Part shown: positions 52,396 to 60,326 of the stretch, piece by piece
Layout: each line of letters starts with the position of its first letter
Position numbering within the stretch: the first letter of the stretch is position 1
Assembly (NCBI RefSeq): GCF_002794355.1
Contig: NZ_PGOI01000008.1
Span: forward strand, 124,001 to 188,000
From: Pseudorhodobacter sp. MZDSW-24AT
GTDB lineage: Bacteria; Pseudomonadota; Alphaproteobacteria; Rhodobacterales; Rhodobacteraceae
Reading direction: 5' to 3'
DNA: 64,000 bases
Made by a program: the position numbers and the translations under genes
Notes under the pieces: generated by a model
What the model saw: only the letters and a program-made list of their open reading frames with translations
What the model was told of the DNA's origin: nothing
Databases searched by the model: none

Positions 52396-54630
52396 TCATG
52401 CCGCGATCTCGCGCGGCTCTTCCTCCACGCGTGGCTCGCGCCCGGCGCGCACCTCAACACAGATCGCGCCGCCTTCGGTCAGCCGACGCACGGTGTAGCC
52501 GCGCCCTGCCCGCTCCACCCGGGTCTCGCCCGCGCCCCTCAGATCTGCGATGCGACCTTGGCGCAGGGCAAGCAAGGCGCGCGTCAGGCGGTATTTGCGG
52601 CCCGCGAAATCTTCTGCCGCCTCCAGTGCCATCAGCCCCGTCGGATCAACGGCGGCACGGTTGTCTGGATCGGTCAGGCAGAACGACGCGCCCTCACAGC
52701 CACGGTAAAAGTCGGGCACACCGCGCGACAGGGTCTTGAGCGCCACTTGCACCAAAGCCAGCACCTCGCCCCGGTCGATCAAGGCGGCCGCCGCTTCGGG
52801 CAGATCTGCCTGCCACGCCGCCGCCAGATCATGGGCCAGTGCCAGCGCGGGCGCTTCCGCGCGCTCATCGGGGTATCCGGGCACCGAAATCTCCTTGGCC
52901 TCGCGGATCGCCTTTTGCAGATAGGCCGCCACCCTGTCCGGCAAATCCGGCGCCTCTGTCGCAGGGTGCCACGCCGCAAGCAGGCTGTGCATCAGCGCCC
53001 ATACCTCATCGCGCCGCACCCCTGCGGCCAAGGCCTCCTGCACACGCGGCAAAGCACATGTCTCGCGCCACAAAACCTGCACCGCATCCGGGAGGTGCGC
53101 GCAAGCCACAAGCCGCATCCGCGCATCTTCGCTGCGCTTCGTGTCATGCGTCGAGGTCAGCACCATGGCGCCGGGAGCCAAGCGGGCCGAAGCGGCGGCA
53201 AAAGCATCCCCCGAAAGCGTGGCGGCATCGGGCGACGCTCCCACCTCGCAAGCAGCGGGATAGGGCAAAAAGCGATAAAGCGCCGTGTCTTCGGCAGATT
53301 TCGCCAAGACCGCGCCGCTCGTCTGCTGGAACAGATCGCGGAACGCCGCTTCCTCGGGCGTCTGTGCCTTGGCCACCGCCTCGATCAGGCGCAACGCCGT
53401 CAACGGCGGGCGCAGCGTGGCTGTCACATGGGCACGCATCTCCGCCAGCGCCTCTTCGGCGAAGGCGGCCGATTGATGCGGCTCTCCAAAATAGGTCCGA
53501 TAGACCGGCATCCCTTCCAGCATTCCAATCACCGATTGCCGCAAGGTCTCGGGACCCGGATCATATTCCGGGTCCTGCGCCAGCGCGCGGCGGCCCAGAT
53601 CGACCAGCCGCAGCACCTCGGCCGCCAGATCATGGCGCAAGATCTCGCGCTTCGCCGCCGTCAGCGTCGAGGCATAGTCCGGGCTGCGCTCGACCGCCTC
53701 GCACCAAAGCTTGGTCACCTCGCTCAGACCGTCCGGCGGTGTCAGCACCCGGGCGATGTCGCGCCCGTGCTCATAGCCGGTGGTGCCTTCCACCGGCCAC
53801 TGCGGCAAAGGCTCCTCCCCAACAAGGATCTTCTCCACCCAGATCGGCACCTCTGGCCCCACCTTGTCGCGCAACCGCGCCAGATAGGCGCCGGGCGCGC
53901 GCAGCCCGTCGACATGGTCGATGCGCAGCCCCTGCACATCGCCACTGGCCACCAGATCCAGAATCAGACGGTGCATGTCATCAAACACCTCGGGCTGATC
54001 CACCCGCATGCTGATCAATTCGGTGATGTTGAAAAAGCGCCGATGCGTGATGCTGTCGGTGCCTGCCTGCCAATCGGCCAACTGCCAGCTTTGCCGCGCC
54101 AGCACCTCCTCCAGCGGGCCCTCCGTCTCACCCTGCAACGGCAGCCGCAAATCGCCCACCTCCAGCACCTTGCCCAAAACGGCGTCTTGCGCCACCTGCA
54201 GCGCGCCTTCCGCCAGCAGCGCCTGCACGGGGCGCGGCAACCACGGCAACACCAAGGGACCTGCCGACCAGTCAATATCGAAATGTGACGCGTAGCGGCT
54301 GGCCTGCCCATGGCGCAGCACATCCAGCAGCCACGGATTTTCCAGCGAGAACGCCGTATGGTTCGGCACAATATCCAGAATCAGGCCCAAACCCCGCGCC
54401 CGTGCCTCCGATGCCAGCGCGCGCAAGCCTTCGATGCCCCCCAACGCCGGATCAACCTCGTCCGGGTTGGTCACGTCATACCCATGGGTAGAGCCCGTGG
54501 TCGCGGTGAACACCGGCGACAAATACACATGGCTCACCCCCAGCCGCGCGATCGCGTCCAGATCCGCAATCACCCGGGGGAAATCCACGCCGTTGCGCAG
54601 TTGCAGGCGATAGGTGGCAATCGGCAACAT
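52396..54630 (-). CDS. treY: Maltooligosyl trehalose synthase
   Basis: This 744-residue GH13 enzyme rearranges the reducing end of maltooligosaccharides to make maltooligosyl-trehalose. It begins MLPIATYRLQLRNGVDF, a TreY hallmark. Next comes VSHVYLSPVFTATTGSTHGYDV, then the catalytic motifs GLRIDHVDGL and WVEKIL and the C-terminal VPDFYRGCEGASFCLTDPDNR. The ATG at 54630 fits the family; upstream residues in the open frame do not. No treZ, the usual partner, is in the window. Divergent from the small RHH gene. Confidence 0.94.
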   Translation of the reverse strand: MLPIATYRLQLRNGVDFPRVIADLDAIARLGVSHVYLSPVFTATTGSTHGYDVTNPDEVDPALGGIEGLRALASEARARGLGLILDIVPNHTAFSLENPWLLDVLRHGQASRYASHFDIDWSAGPLVLPWLPRPVQALLAEGALQVAQDAVLGKVLEVGDLRLPLQGETEGPLEEVLARQSWQLADWQAGTDSITHRRFFNITELISMRVDQPEVFDDMHRLILDLVASGDVQGLRIDHVDGLRAPGAYLARLRDKVGPEVPIWVEKILVGEEPLPQWPVEGTTGYEHGRDIARVLTPPDGLSEVTKLWCEAVERSPDYASTLTAAKREILRHDLAAEVLRLVDLGRRALAQDPEYDPGPETLRQSVIGMLEGMPVYRTYFGEPHQSAAFAEEALAEMRAHVTATLRPPLTALRLIEAVAKAQTPEEAAFRDLFQQTSGAVLAKSAEDTALYRFLPYPAACEVGASPDAATLSGDAFAAASARLAPGAMVLTSTHDTKRSEDARMRLVACAHLPDAVQVLWRETCALPRVQEALAAGVRRDEVWALMHSLLAAWHPATEAPDLPDRVAAYLQKAIREAKEISVPGYPDERAEAPALALAHDLAAAWQADLPEAAAALIDRGEVLALVQVALKTLSRGVPDFYRGCEGASFCLTDPDNRAAVDPTGLMALEAAEDFAGRKYRLTRALLALRQGRIADLRGAGETRVERAGRGYTVRRLTEGGAICVEVRAGREPRVEEEPREIAA

Positions 54631-54787
54631 CAGAAACATTCCTTGAGTTCGGGGGGCAAGCGCATGGGTTTGGGCGGGGCGGGCCCGGATCACGCCAAGC
54701 CCTTGCAAAGTCATCCCGAACAAAACCCGTCAGCGCCCAACAGGTTCCCCCCTTTGCGCGCGCGCGCGGCACCGCTAGACTGCCTGC

Positions 54788-55006
54788 ATGACCACCCGTC
54801 CCGCCAAACATTCGCTCACCCTCCACGGCCACCGCACCAGCGTCTCGCTGGAGCCCAGCTTCTGGGAGGCCTTCCGCGCCATCGCCGCCGAGCAAGGGGA
54901 AACGGTCAACGCCCTTGCCGCCCGCATCGACGCGGGCCGGACGGGCGATGAAGGGCTCGCCTCGGCCATCCGGGTCTTTGTCTTGCGGCATTATCGCGGC
55001 AAATAG
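54788..55006 (+). CDS. Ribbon-helix-helix domain protein (RHH_4 type)
   Basis: This 72-residue protein has the RHH_4 pattern: [40 protein letters not shown], then a short helix ending [11 protein letters not shown]. The family members are small DNA-binding-type proteins of unknown target, widespread in alphaproteobacteria. It lies 73 bases ahead of purQ in the same direction; a functional tie is not shown. Confidence 0.85.
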   Translation: MTTRPAKHSLTLHGHRTSVSLEPSFWEAFRAIAAEQGETVNALAARIDAGRTGDEGLASAIRVFVLRHYRGK

Positions 55007-55079
55007 CCCATTCACACACTGGAAGCGCGCCGCCGCTTGGGGTATGGGCAAGGCAGAGTGCACCATCAGGGAGAGCCCC

Positions 55080-55748
55080 ATGAAAGCCGCTGTCATCACC
55101 TTCCCCGGATCGAACTGCGACCGGGATCTGGCATCGGCCTTCGCACAGGCGGGCTTTCAGGTCACCCGGGTCTGGCACAAAGACACCGAACTGCCGCCCG
55201 GCGTGGATGTGGTCGGTGTGCCGGGGGGCTTTTCCTTTGGCGATTACCTGCGCTGCGGCGCAATTGCCGCGCAATCCCCCATCGCCGCGGCCGTCAAATC
55301 CCATGCCACACGCGGCGGGTTTGTCCTTGGCATCTGCAACGGCTTTCAGGTGCTCACCGAAATGGGCCTGCTGCCGGGGGTGCTGATGCGCAATGCCGGG
55401 CTGAAATTCGCCTGCAAGCGGGTGGCTTTGCGCGTGGCCACCACGGAAAGCGCCTATACCGCCACCTACGGACGCGGGCAGGAAATCCTGATTCCGATCG
55501 CGCATCATGATGGCAATTACACGATCGATGCCGAAGGCTTGGCCCGGCTGCAAGGCGAAGACCGCATCGCGTTCACCTATGAACAGAACCCCAACGGCTC
55601 GATGGCCGACATCGCGGGGGTGCTGTCCGACAACCGCCGCGTGCTGGGCATGATGCCCCACCCCGAGCGCGCCTGTGAGCCGGTTCACGGCGGCACCGAT
55701 GGCGCGGGAATGTTCAAGTCGCTGATGGGCGGGATGGCGCTTGCCTGA
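55080..55748 (+). CDS. purQ: Phosphoribosylformylglycinamidine synthase subunit PurQ
   Basis: This 222-residue class I glutamine amidotransferase supplies ammonia to the PurL-PurS-PurQ complex in purine synthesis. It shows [25 protein letters not shown], the nucleophile motif [17 protein letters not shown] and the catalytic His-Glu in [10 protein letters not shown]. The ATG at 55080 follows AGGGAGAG. purS and purL are not adjacent here. The gene is complete. Confidence 0.96.
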   Translation: MKAAVITFPGSNCDRDLASAFAQAGFQVTRVWHKDTELPPGVDVVGVPGGFSFGDYLRCGAIAAQSPIAAAVKSHATRGGFVLGICNGFQVLTEMGLLPGVLMRNAGLKFACKRVALRVATTESAYTATYGRGQEILIPIAHHDGNYTIDAEGLARLQGEDRIAFTYEQNPNGSMADIAGVLSDNRRVLGMMPHPERACEPVHGGTDGAGMFKSLMGGMALA

Positions 55749-55795
55749 CCGCCCCCGGCTTGAGGCAGGCCCGACCTGCGCCTAGAGTCGCGCGC

Positions 55796-57565
55796 ATGAC
55801 GGACACTCGGCTTCCCACAGACCAGACCGATGATGCGCAGGGCGTTTCCTGGCGCGTCAAACTGGTCGTGACCTTGATGATCGTGCTGGCGATCGGGGTC
55901 GTGCTTGTCACCAACCGCTGGCTGACAGAGCGTTTCTCGGAAACCACCCGCAACCGGGCCGATCTGCGTCTGGCCCTGTATTCCGGGAATATGATCTCGG
56001 AACTGCAACGCACCTCTGTGGTGCCGCTGTTGCTGGCCACCGACCCCGCCTTTGGCGAGGCGCTGCGGCAAGGCAATTTCTCGCAAACCTCGCAGCGGCT
56101 GATCAAGGTGCAGTCCGAAATCGGCGTCGCCTCGATCATGATCATGGACCGCGATGGCCGCGTGGTGGGGGCAACCAATCGCAATCTTTTGGGCACGCTC
56201 TATCGCACCGAAAGTTTTTACGTCGATGCGCTGCGCGCCAAGGACACCATCTTCACCGCCGCCCGGCGCGGCACGGCGGGCTTTGATTTCACCTATTCGC
56301 GCGCCATCGTGATGGATGGCCGCCCGGTGGGGGTGATCGCCGTTGCCGTCGATCTGATGAAATACGAACGCGCTTGGGCCGGGTTTCAGGACGCCGTTCT
56401 GGTCACCGACAGCGAAGGCACCGTGATTCTGGCCACCGAACCGCGCTGGCGCGGCTTGCCCTTGGCCGAGGCACTGGCTGTGCGCGAAGAGCGCTCGGCC
56501 TTGGGCCGCGCGCTGCAAGCCACCGCCGACTGGGCGCAGAACCCGCCCGATGCCTATCTTTCCGGTCAGGCCGTCATGAAAACCGAGGCGCGGGTGCCTT
56601 TCCGGGGGTGGCGCATGGTCACCTTCACCGCCTACGATTCCGTGCGGGAACGGGTGAACGGCGTGCTTGCGCTGGAAATCATGGGCTTTGCCATCCTTCT
56701 GGCGCTCACCTTCTACGCCCTGTCGCGCAAGGCATGGTCCCAAAGCATGAGCTTCCGGCGCGAGTCGGCGGAACTGCGGCTGCTGAACGCCCGCCTGCAA
56801 CGCGAGATTGCCGAGCGCGAAAAGGTGCAAAAAGACCTCGCCGTGGCCGAGCTGACGCTGGCGCAATCGTCCAAACTCGCCGCCTTGGGCGAGATGTCGG
56901 CCGCCGTCAGCCATGAGTTGAACCAGCCGCTGGCCGCGATGAAGACCTATCTGGCGGGCGCGCGCCTCTTGCTGCAACGCCGCCGCCCCGAAGAGGCCTT
57001 GTCCTCGTTCCAGCGCATCGACGATTTGATCGAGCGGATGGGCGCGATCACCCGGCAGCTGAAATCCTATGCCCGCAAGGGCGGTGAAGCCTTTGAACCG
57101 GTCGACATGCGCCAAGCGCTCAGCTCTGCGCTGTCGATGATGGAACCCCAGCTCAAGGCACGGGTGGTCAAGATCACCCGCACCCTGCCCCGCCAACCGG
57201 TGATGGTGCTGGCCGACCGCATCCGGCTGGAACAGGTCATCATCAACCTTCTGCGCAACGCGCTGGATGCCACCAAGGACCGGCAAGGTCCGCAGATCGA
57301 CCTGATCCTCAGCCAAGGCGACACTGCCTTGCTGATGGTGCGGGACAATGGCCACGGGATCGCCGATCTCGAAAATCTTTTCGAGCCCTTCTACACCACC
57401 AAGAAACCCGGCGAAGGGGTGGGGCTTGGCCTCGCCATTTCCTCGGGCATCGTGGGGGATCTGGGGGGCCGTCTGACCGCGCGCAATGCCGAAGGCGGTG
57501 GCGCGGTGTTTGAAATGCAATTGCCCTTGATCGGGCCCATGAAAGAGCAGGAAGCTGCGGAATGA
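55796..57565 (+). CDS. dctB: C4-dicarboxylate sensor histidine kinase DctB
   Basis: This 589-residue membrane kinase has TM1 at about residues 21-44, a periplasmic Cache/PAS-type sensor (about 45-290), TM2 at about 296-316 and a coiled linker. The kinase core follows: AAVSHELNQPLAAMKTYL (H-box), NLLRNALDAT (N-box), DNGHGI and GVGLGLAISSGIV. DctB detects succinate-type acids and phosphorylates DctD. The ATG at 55796 was chosen on context. The dctD gene follows after 7 bases. No dctP/Q/M transporter genes are in the window. Confidence 0.9.
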   Translation: MTDTRLPTDQTDDAQGVSWRVKLVVTLMIVLAIGVVLVTNRWLTERFSETTRNRADLRLALYSGNMISELQRTSVVPLLLATDPAFGEALRQGNFSQTSQRLIKVQSEIGVASIMIMDRDGRVVGATNRNLLGTLYRTESFYVDALRAKDTIFTAARRGTAGFDFTYSRAIVMDGRPVGVIAVAVDLMKYERAWAGFQDAVLVTDSEGTVILATEPRWRGLPLAEALAVREERSALGRALQATADWAQNPPDAYLSGQAVMKTEARVPFRGWRMVTFTAYDSVRERVNGVLALEIMGFAILLALTFYALSRKAWSQSMSFRRESAELRLLNARLQREIAEREKVQKDLAVAELTLAQSSKLAALGEMSAAVSHELNQPLAAMKTYLAGARLLLQRRRPEEALSSFQRIDDLIERMGAITRQLKSYARKGGEAFEPVDMRQALSSALSMMEPQLKARVVKITRTLPRQPVMVLADRIRLEQVIINLLRNALDATKDRQGPQIDLILSQGDTALLMVRDNGHGIADLENLFEPFYTTKKPGEGVGLGLAISSGIVGDLGGRLTARNAEGGGAVFEMQLPLIGPMKEQEAAE

Positions 57566-57572
57566 GGTTTTC

Positions 57573-58901
57573 ATGTCGCGCACAATGAAAGTGGCCATCG
57601 TCGATGACGAAGCCGATATGCGTCAATCGATCAGCCAATGGCTCGCGCTGTCTGGCTTTGACACCGAAACCTATGCCAGCGCCGAAGACGCGCTCAAGGG
57701 CATCAGCGCCGATTTTGCAGGCGTCGTCGTCAGCGACATCAAGATGCCCGGCATGGATGGCATGGCCTTCCTCAAACGTCTGATGAGCATGGATTCCGGT
57801 CTGCCCGTCATCATGATCACTGGCCACGGCGATGTGCCGATGGCGGTCGAGGCGATGCGCGTCGGGGCCTATGATTTTCTGGAAAAGCCGTTCAACCCCG
57901 ACCGGATGACCGAACTGGCCAAGCGCGCCACCCAAGCGCGCCGCCTCACGCTCGACAACCGCGCGCTGCGCCGCGAATTGTCGGACGGGTCCGTGCTGAT
58001 GAAAAAGCTGATCGGTGCCAGCCCGGTGATGGAGCGCCTGCGCGAGGATATCCTTGATCTTGGTCAAGCCGACAGCCATGTGCTGATCGACGGCGAAACC
58101 GGCACCGGCAAAACGCTGGTCGCCCACGCGCTTCATGCCGTGGGTCCGCGCGCCACCAAGAAATTCGTCACCATCTCTTGCGCCGCATGGTCGGAAGACC
58201 AGCTTTCCGCCAAACTTTTCGGACCGGCCGAGGATGGCACGATCCCGCTGGTGGAAGAGGCGCGCGGTGGCACGCTTTGCCTTGAGGATGTCGAGGCGCT
58301 CAGCCAGTCGCTGCAAGCCCGGCTTCTGACGCTGATCAACGATCAGGGCACCCCGCCGGAAACCCGGATCATCGCCATCTGCAACGAACACGCGCCCGAC
58401 AAGACGCTGGAAGATGCCCTGCGCGCCGATCTTTATTACCGCCTTGGCGCCATGACGATCCTTTGCCCACCCCTGCGCTCGCGCGGGGAAGACATCCTGA
58501 CGCTGTTCACCCGGATGTCGGAACAATTCGCCGAAGAATATGGCTGCGAGGCCCCGCAAGTCACCGCGCAAGAGGCAGCGCAGCTTCTGCAAGCCCCTTG
58601 GCCCGGCAACGTGCGCCAGCTGGTCAACATCGCCGAACGGGCGGTCTTGCAAAACCGGCGCGGCTCGGGCTCCATCGCCAGCCTGCTGATGGCCGATAAC
58701 GAAGCCTCGGGCCCCGCGATGACGACCGAAGGCAAGCCGCTTAAGGAATATGTCGAAAGCTTTGAAAAAATGCTGATCGACAACACCATGCGCCGCCACA
58801 AGGGCAGCATCGTCGCCGTGATGGACGAACTTTGCCTGCCGCGCCGCACCCTGAACGAAAAGATGGCGAAATACGGTCTCCAGCGGCAGGATTACACCTG
58901 A
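57573..58901 (+). CDS. dctD: C4-dicarboxylate response regulator DctD-like, lacking the sigma-54 loop
   Basis: This 442-residue NtrC-family regulator has a receiver domain (residues 1-120, phosphoacceptor Asp in VVSDIKMPGMDG). The AAA+ domain has Walker A GETGTGKT and AHALHAVG, and a Fis-type C-terminal helix-turn-helix (LCLPRRTLNEKMAKYGL) completes it. Between SAKLFG and ARGGTLCLEDVE, where sigma-54 activators carry GAFTGA and about 14 more residues, there is only a short PAEDGTIPLVEE-type stretch. Walker B is altered (LED instead of LDE). It therefore probably does not activate sigma-54 RNA polymerase, as known for NtrC of Rhodobacter capsulatus. It is co-transcribed with dctB. Confidence 0.88.
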   Translation: MSRTMKVAIVDDEADMRQSISQWLALSGFDTETYASAEDALKGISADFAGVVVSDIKMPGMDGMAFLKRLMSMDSGLPVIMITGHGDVPMAVEAMRVGAYDFLEKPFNPDRMTELAKRATQARRLTLDNRALRRELSDGSVLMKKLIGASPVMERLREDILDLGQADSHVLIDGETGTGKTLVAHALHAVGPRATKKFVTISCAAWSEDQLSAKLFGPAEDGTIPLVEEARGGTLCLEDVEALSQSLQARLLTLINDQGTPPETRIIAICNEHAPDKTLEDALRADLYYRLGAMTILCPPLRSRGEDILTLFTRMSEQFAEEYGCEAPQVTAQEAAQLLQAPWPGNVRQLVNIAERAVLQNRRGSGSIASLLMADNEASGPAMTTEGKPLKEYVESFEKMLIDNTMRRHKGSIVAVMDELCLPRRTLNEKMAKYGLQRQDYT

Positions 58902-58967
58902 CCCTGTCGCATGCCTGTTACAGGCGCGGGGGTAATCACGACGGGCATTCATCGAAAGGTCCCGCCC

Positions 58968-59885
58968 GTGACGACCCCCGTGCAAACCCTTGTGCCAGAC
59001 TGGCTTCAGGCCGAACTCGCCGACAGCTTCGACGAAGATTTCGAGCTAGAACTGGAAGATGCCCAGCTTTCGCTGGAAATCGCGCGGATCTACAAGCAAA
59101 AGCACCCCGACACGATCGACCGCCACCGTTATTTCCACGCGCTGATCCGCCTGCAATCCGAGCTGATCAAGCTGCAGGATTGGGTGCAGTATCACAAGAA
59201 AAAGGTGGTGGTGCTCTTCGAAGGCCGCGACAGCGCGGGCAAGGGCGGCGTGATCAAGCGCATCAGCCAGCGGCTCAACCCGCGCGTGGTGCGCACCGTG
59301 GCCCTGCCCGCGCCTTCTGACCGCGAAAAATCGCAGTGGTATTTCCAACGCTACGTGCCCCACTTGCCTGCGGGCGGCGAAATCGTGCTGTTCGACCGCA
59401 GCTGGTACAACCGCGCCGGGGTCGAGCGGGTCATGGGCTTTGCCACCGAGGATCAGGTCGAGCAATTCTTCCGCGACGTGCCTGAATTTGAACGCATGCT
59501 GGTCCGTTCCGGCATCACCGTGATCAAATACTGGTTTTCCATCACCGATGAAGAACAGCAGATGCGCTTTTTGATGCGCATTCACGACCCGATGAAGCAA
59601 TGGAAACTCTCTCCCATGGATCTGCAAAGCCGGGTGCGCTGGGAGCAATATACCAAGGCCAAGGAAGAGATGATGGCCCGCACCAACATCCCCGAAGCGC
59701 CGTGGTATATCGTTGAAGGCAACGATAAAAAGCGCGCGCGGCTGAACTGCATCGATCATCTTTTGGGCCTGATCCCCTATGAACCCGTCCCGCATGAAGA
59801 GGTTCATCTGCCCCAGCGCGTCTTCAATCCCGATTACGAGCGCGCCGCCCTGCCGCCCGAGCTTTACGTCCCCTCCCGCTACTGA
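58968..59885 (+). CDS. ppk2: Polyphosphate kinase 2 family protein
   Basis: This is a 305-residue PPK2-family kinase (phosphate transfer between polyphosphate and nucleotides). It shows Walker A-type VVLFEGRDSAGKGGVIKRI, RVVRTVALPAPSDREKSQWYFQRY, the VLFDRSWYNRAGVERVMGF motif and IHDPMKQWKLSPMDL. I prefer the GTG at 58968, which has GAAAGG 8 bases upstream; an ATG at 58911 adds 19 residues. Nucleotide specificity cannot be read by eye. It may store or mobilise phosphate. Confidence 0.92.
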   Translation: MTTPVQTLVPDWLQAELADSFDEDFELELEDAQLSLEIARIYKQKHPDTIDRHRYFHALIRLQSELIKLQDWVQYHKKKVVVLFEGRDSAGKGGVIKRISQRLNPRVVRTVALPAPSDREKSQWYFQRYVPHLPAGGEIVLFDRSWYNRAGVERVMGFATEDQVEQFFRDVPEFERMLVRSGITVIKYWFSITDEEQQMRFLMRIHDPMKQWKLSPMDLQSRVRWEQYTKAKEEMMARTNIPEAPWYIVEGNDKKRARLNCIDHLLGLIPYEPVPHEEVHLPQRVFNPDYERAALPPELYVPSRY

Positions 59886-60326
59886 CGCCCGAACACTGCC
59901 CTTTTGACAGGCAGCGCAAGGACGCGCGCCGCGCGCCAATGGCACAAATTGCCCATTGCTCTTGCGCGCGCTTTGCCGCTAGGGTTAGCAGGCATAAGCA
60001 GACTTATGCACAGAATTCTCTGCAAGCCATGGCCGATGCGATGAAACGCGACGTGCGGGCAAGCAGCCGGATCGGCCGCAAGGCTGTTGTCATTGCCCGC
60101 AAGTCCTTGGATGAACGGGCTTTTTTAAGGTGGGGGGCCTAGCCGCCCCTCAGACGTGAACCGCGATGATGCGCGCGACGAAAAGGATGAACGGCGTGGG
60201 GTGCCCAATGGGCATTCCGCCGTCATGCCTGACGCGCGCCCCCGCCCGAACAAGCCGCCTCTCTCCGTATCAATGCCCCTCTGGTCCGCCAGAGCCATTG
60301 ATGCGTCGCAGGCGCAATGGAATGAT
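59886..60326 (+). promoter_or_regulatory. Long leader region of rne
   Basis: This is 441 bases between ppk2 and the rne ATG. It should contain the rne promoter and a long untranslated leader. RNase E genes in other bacteria are autoregulated through such leaders. No clear promoter box could be assigned. An open frame runs through it in the rne frame, but it lacks family sequence. Nothing else is visible. Confidence 0.45.
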
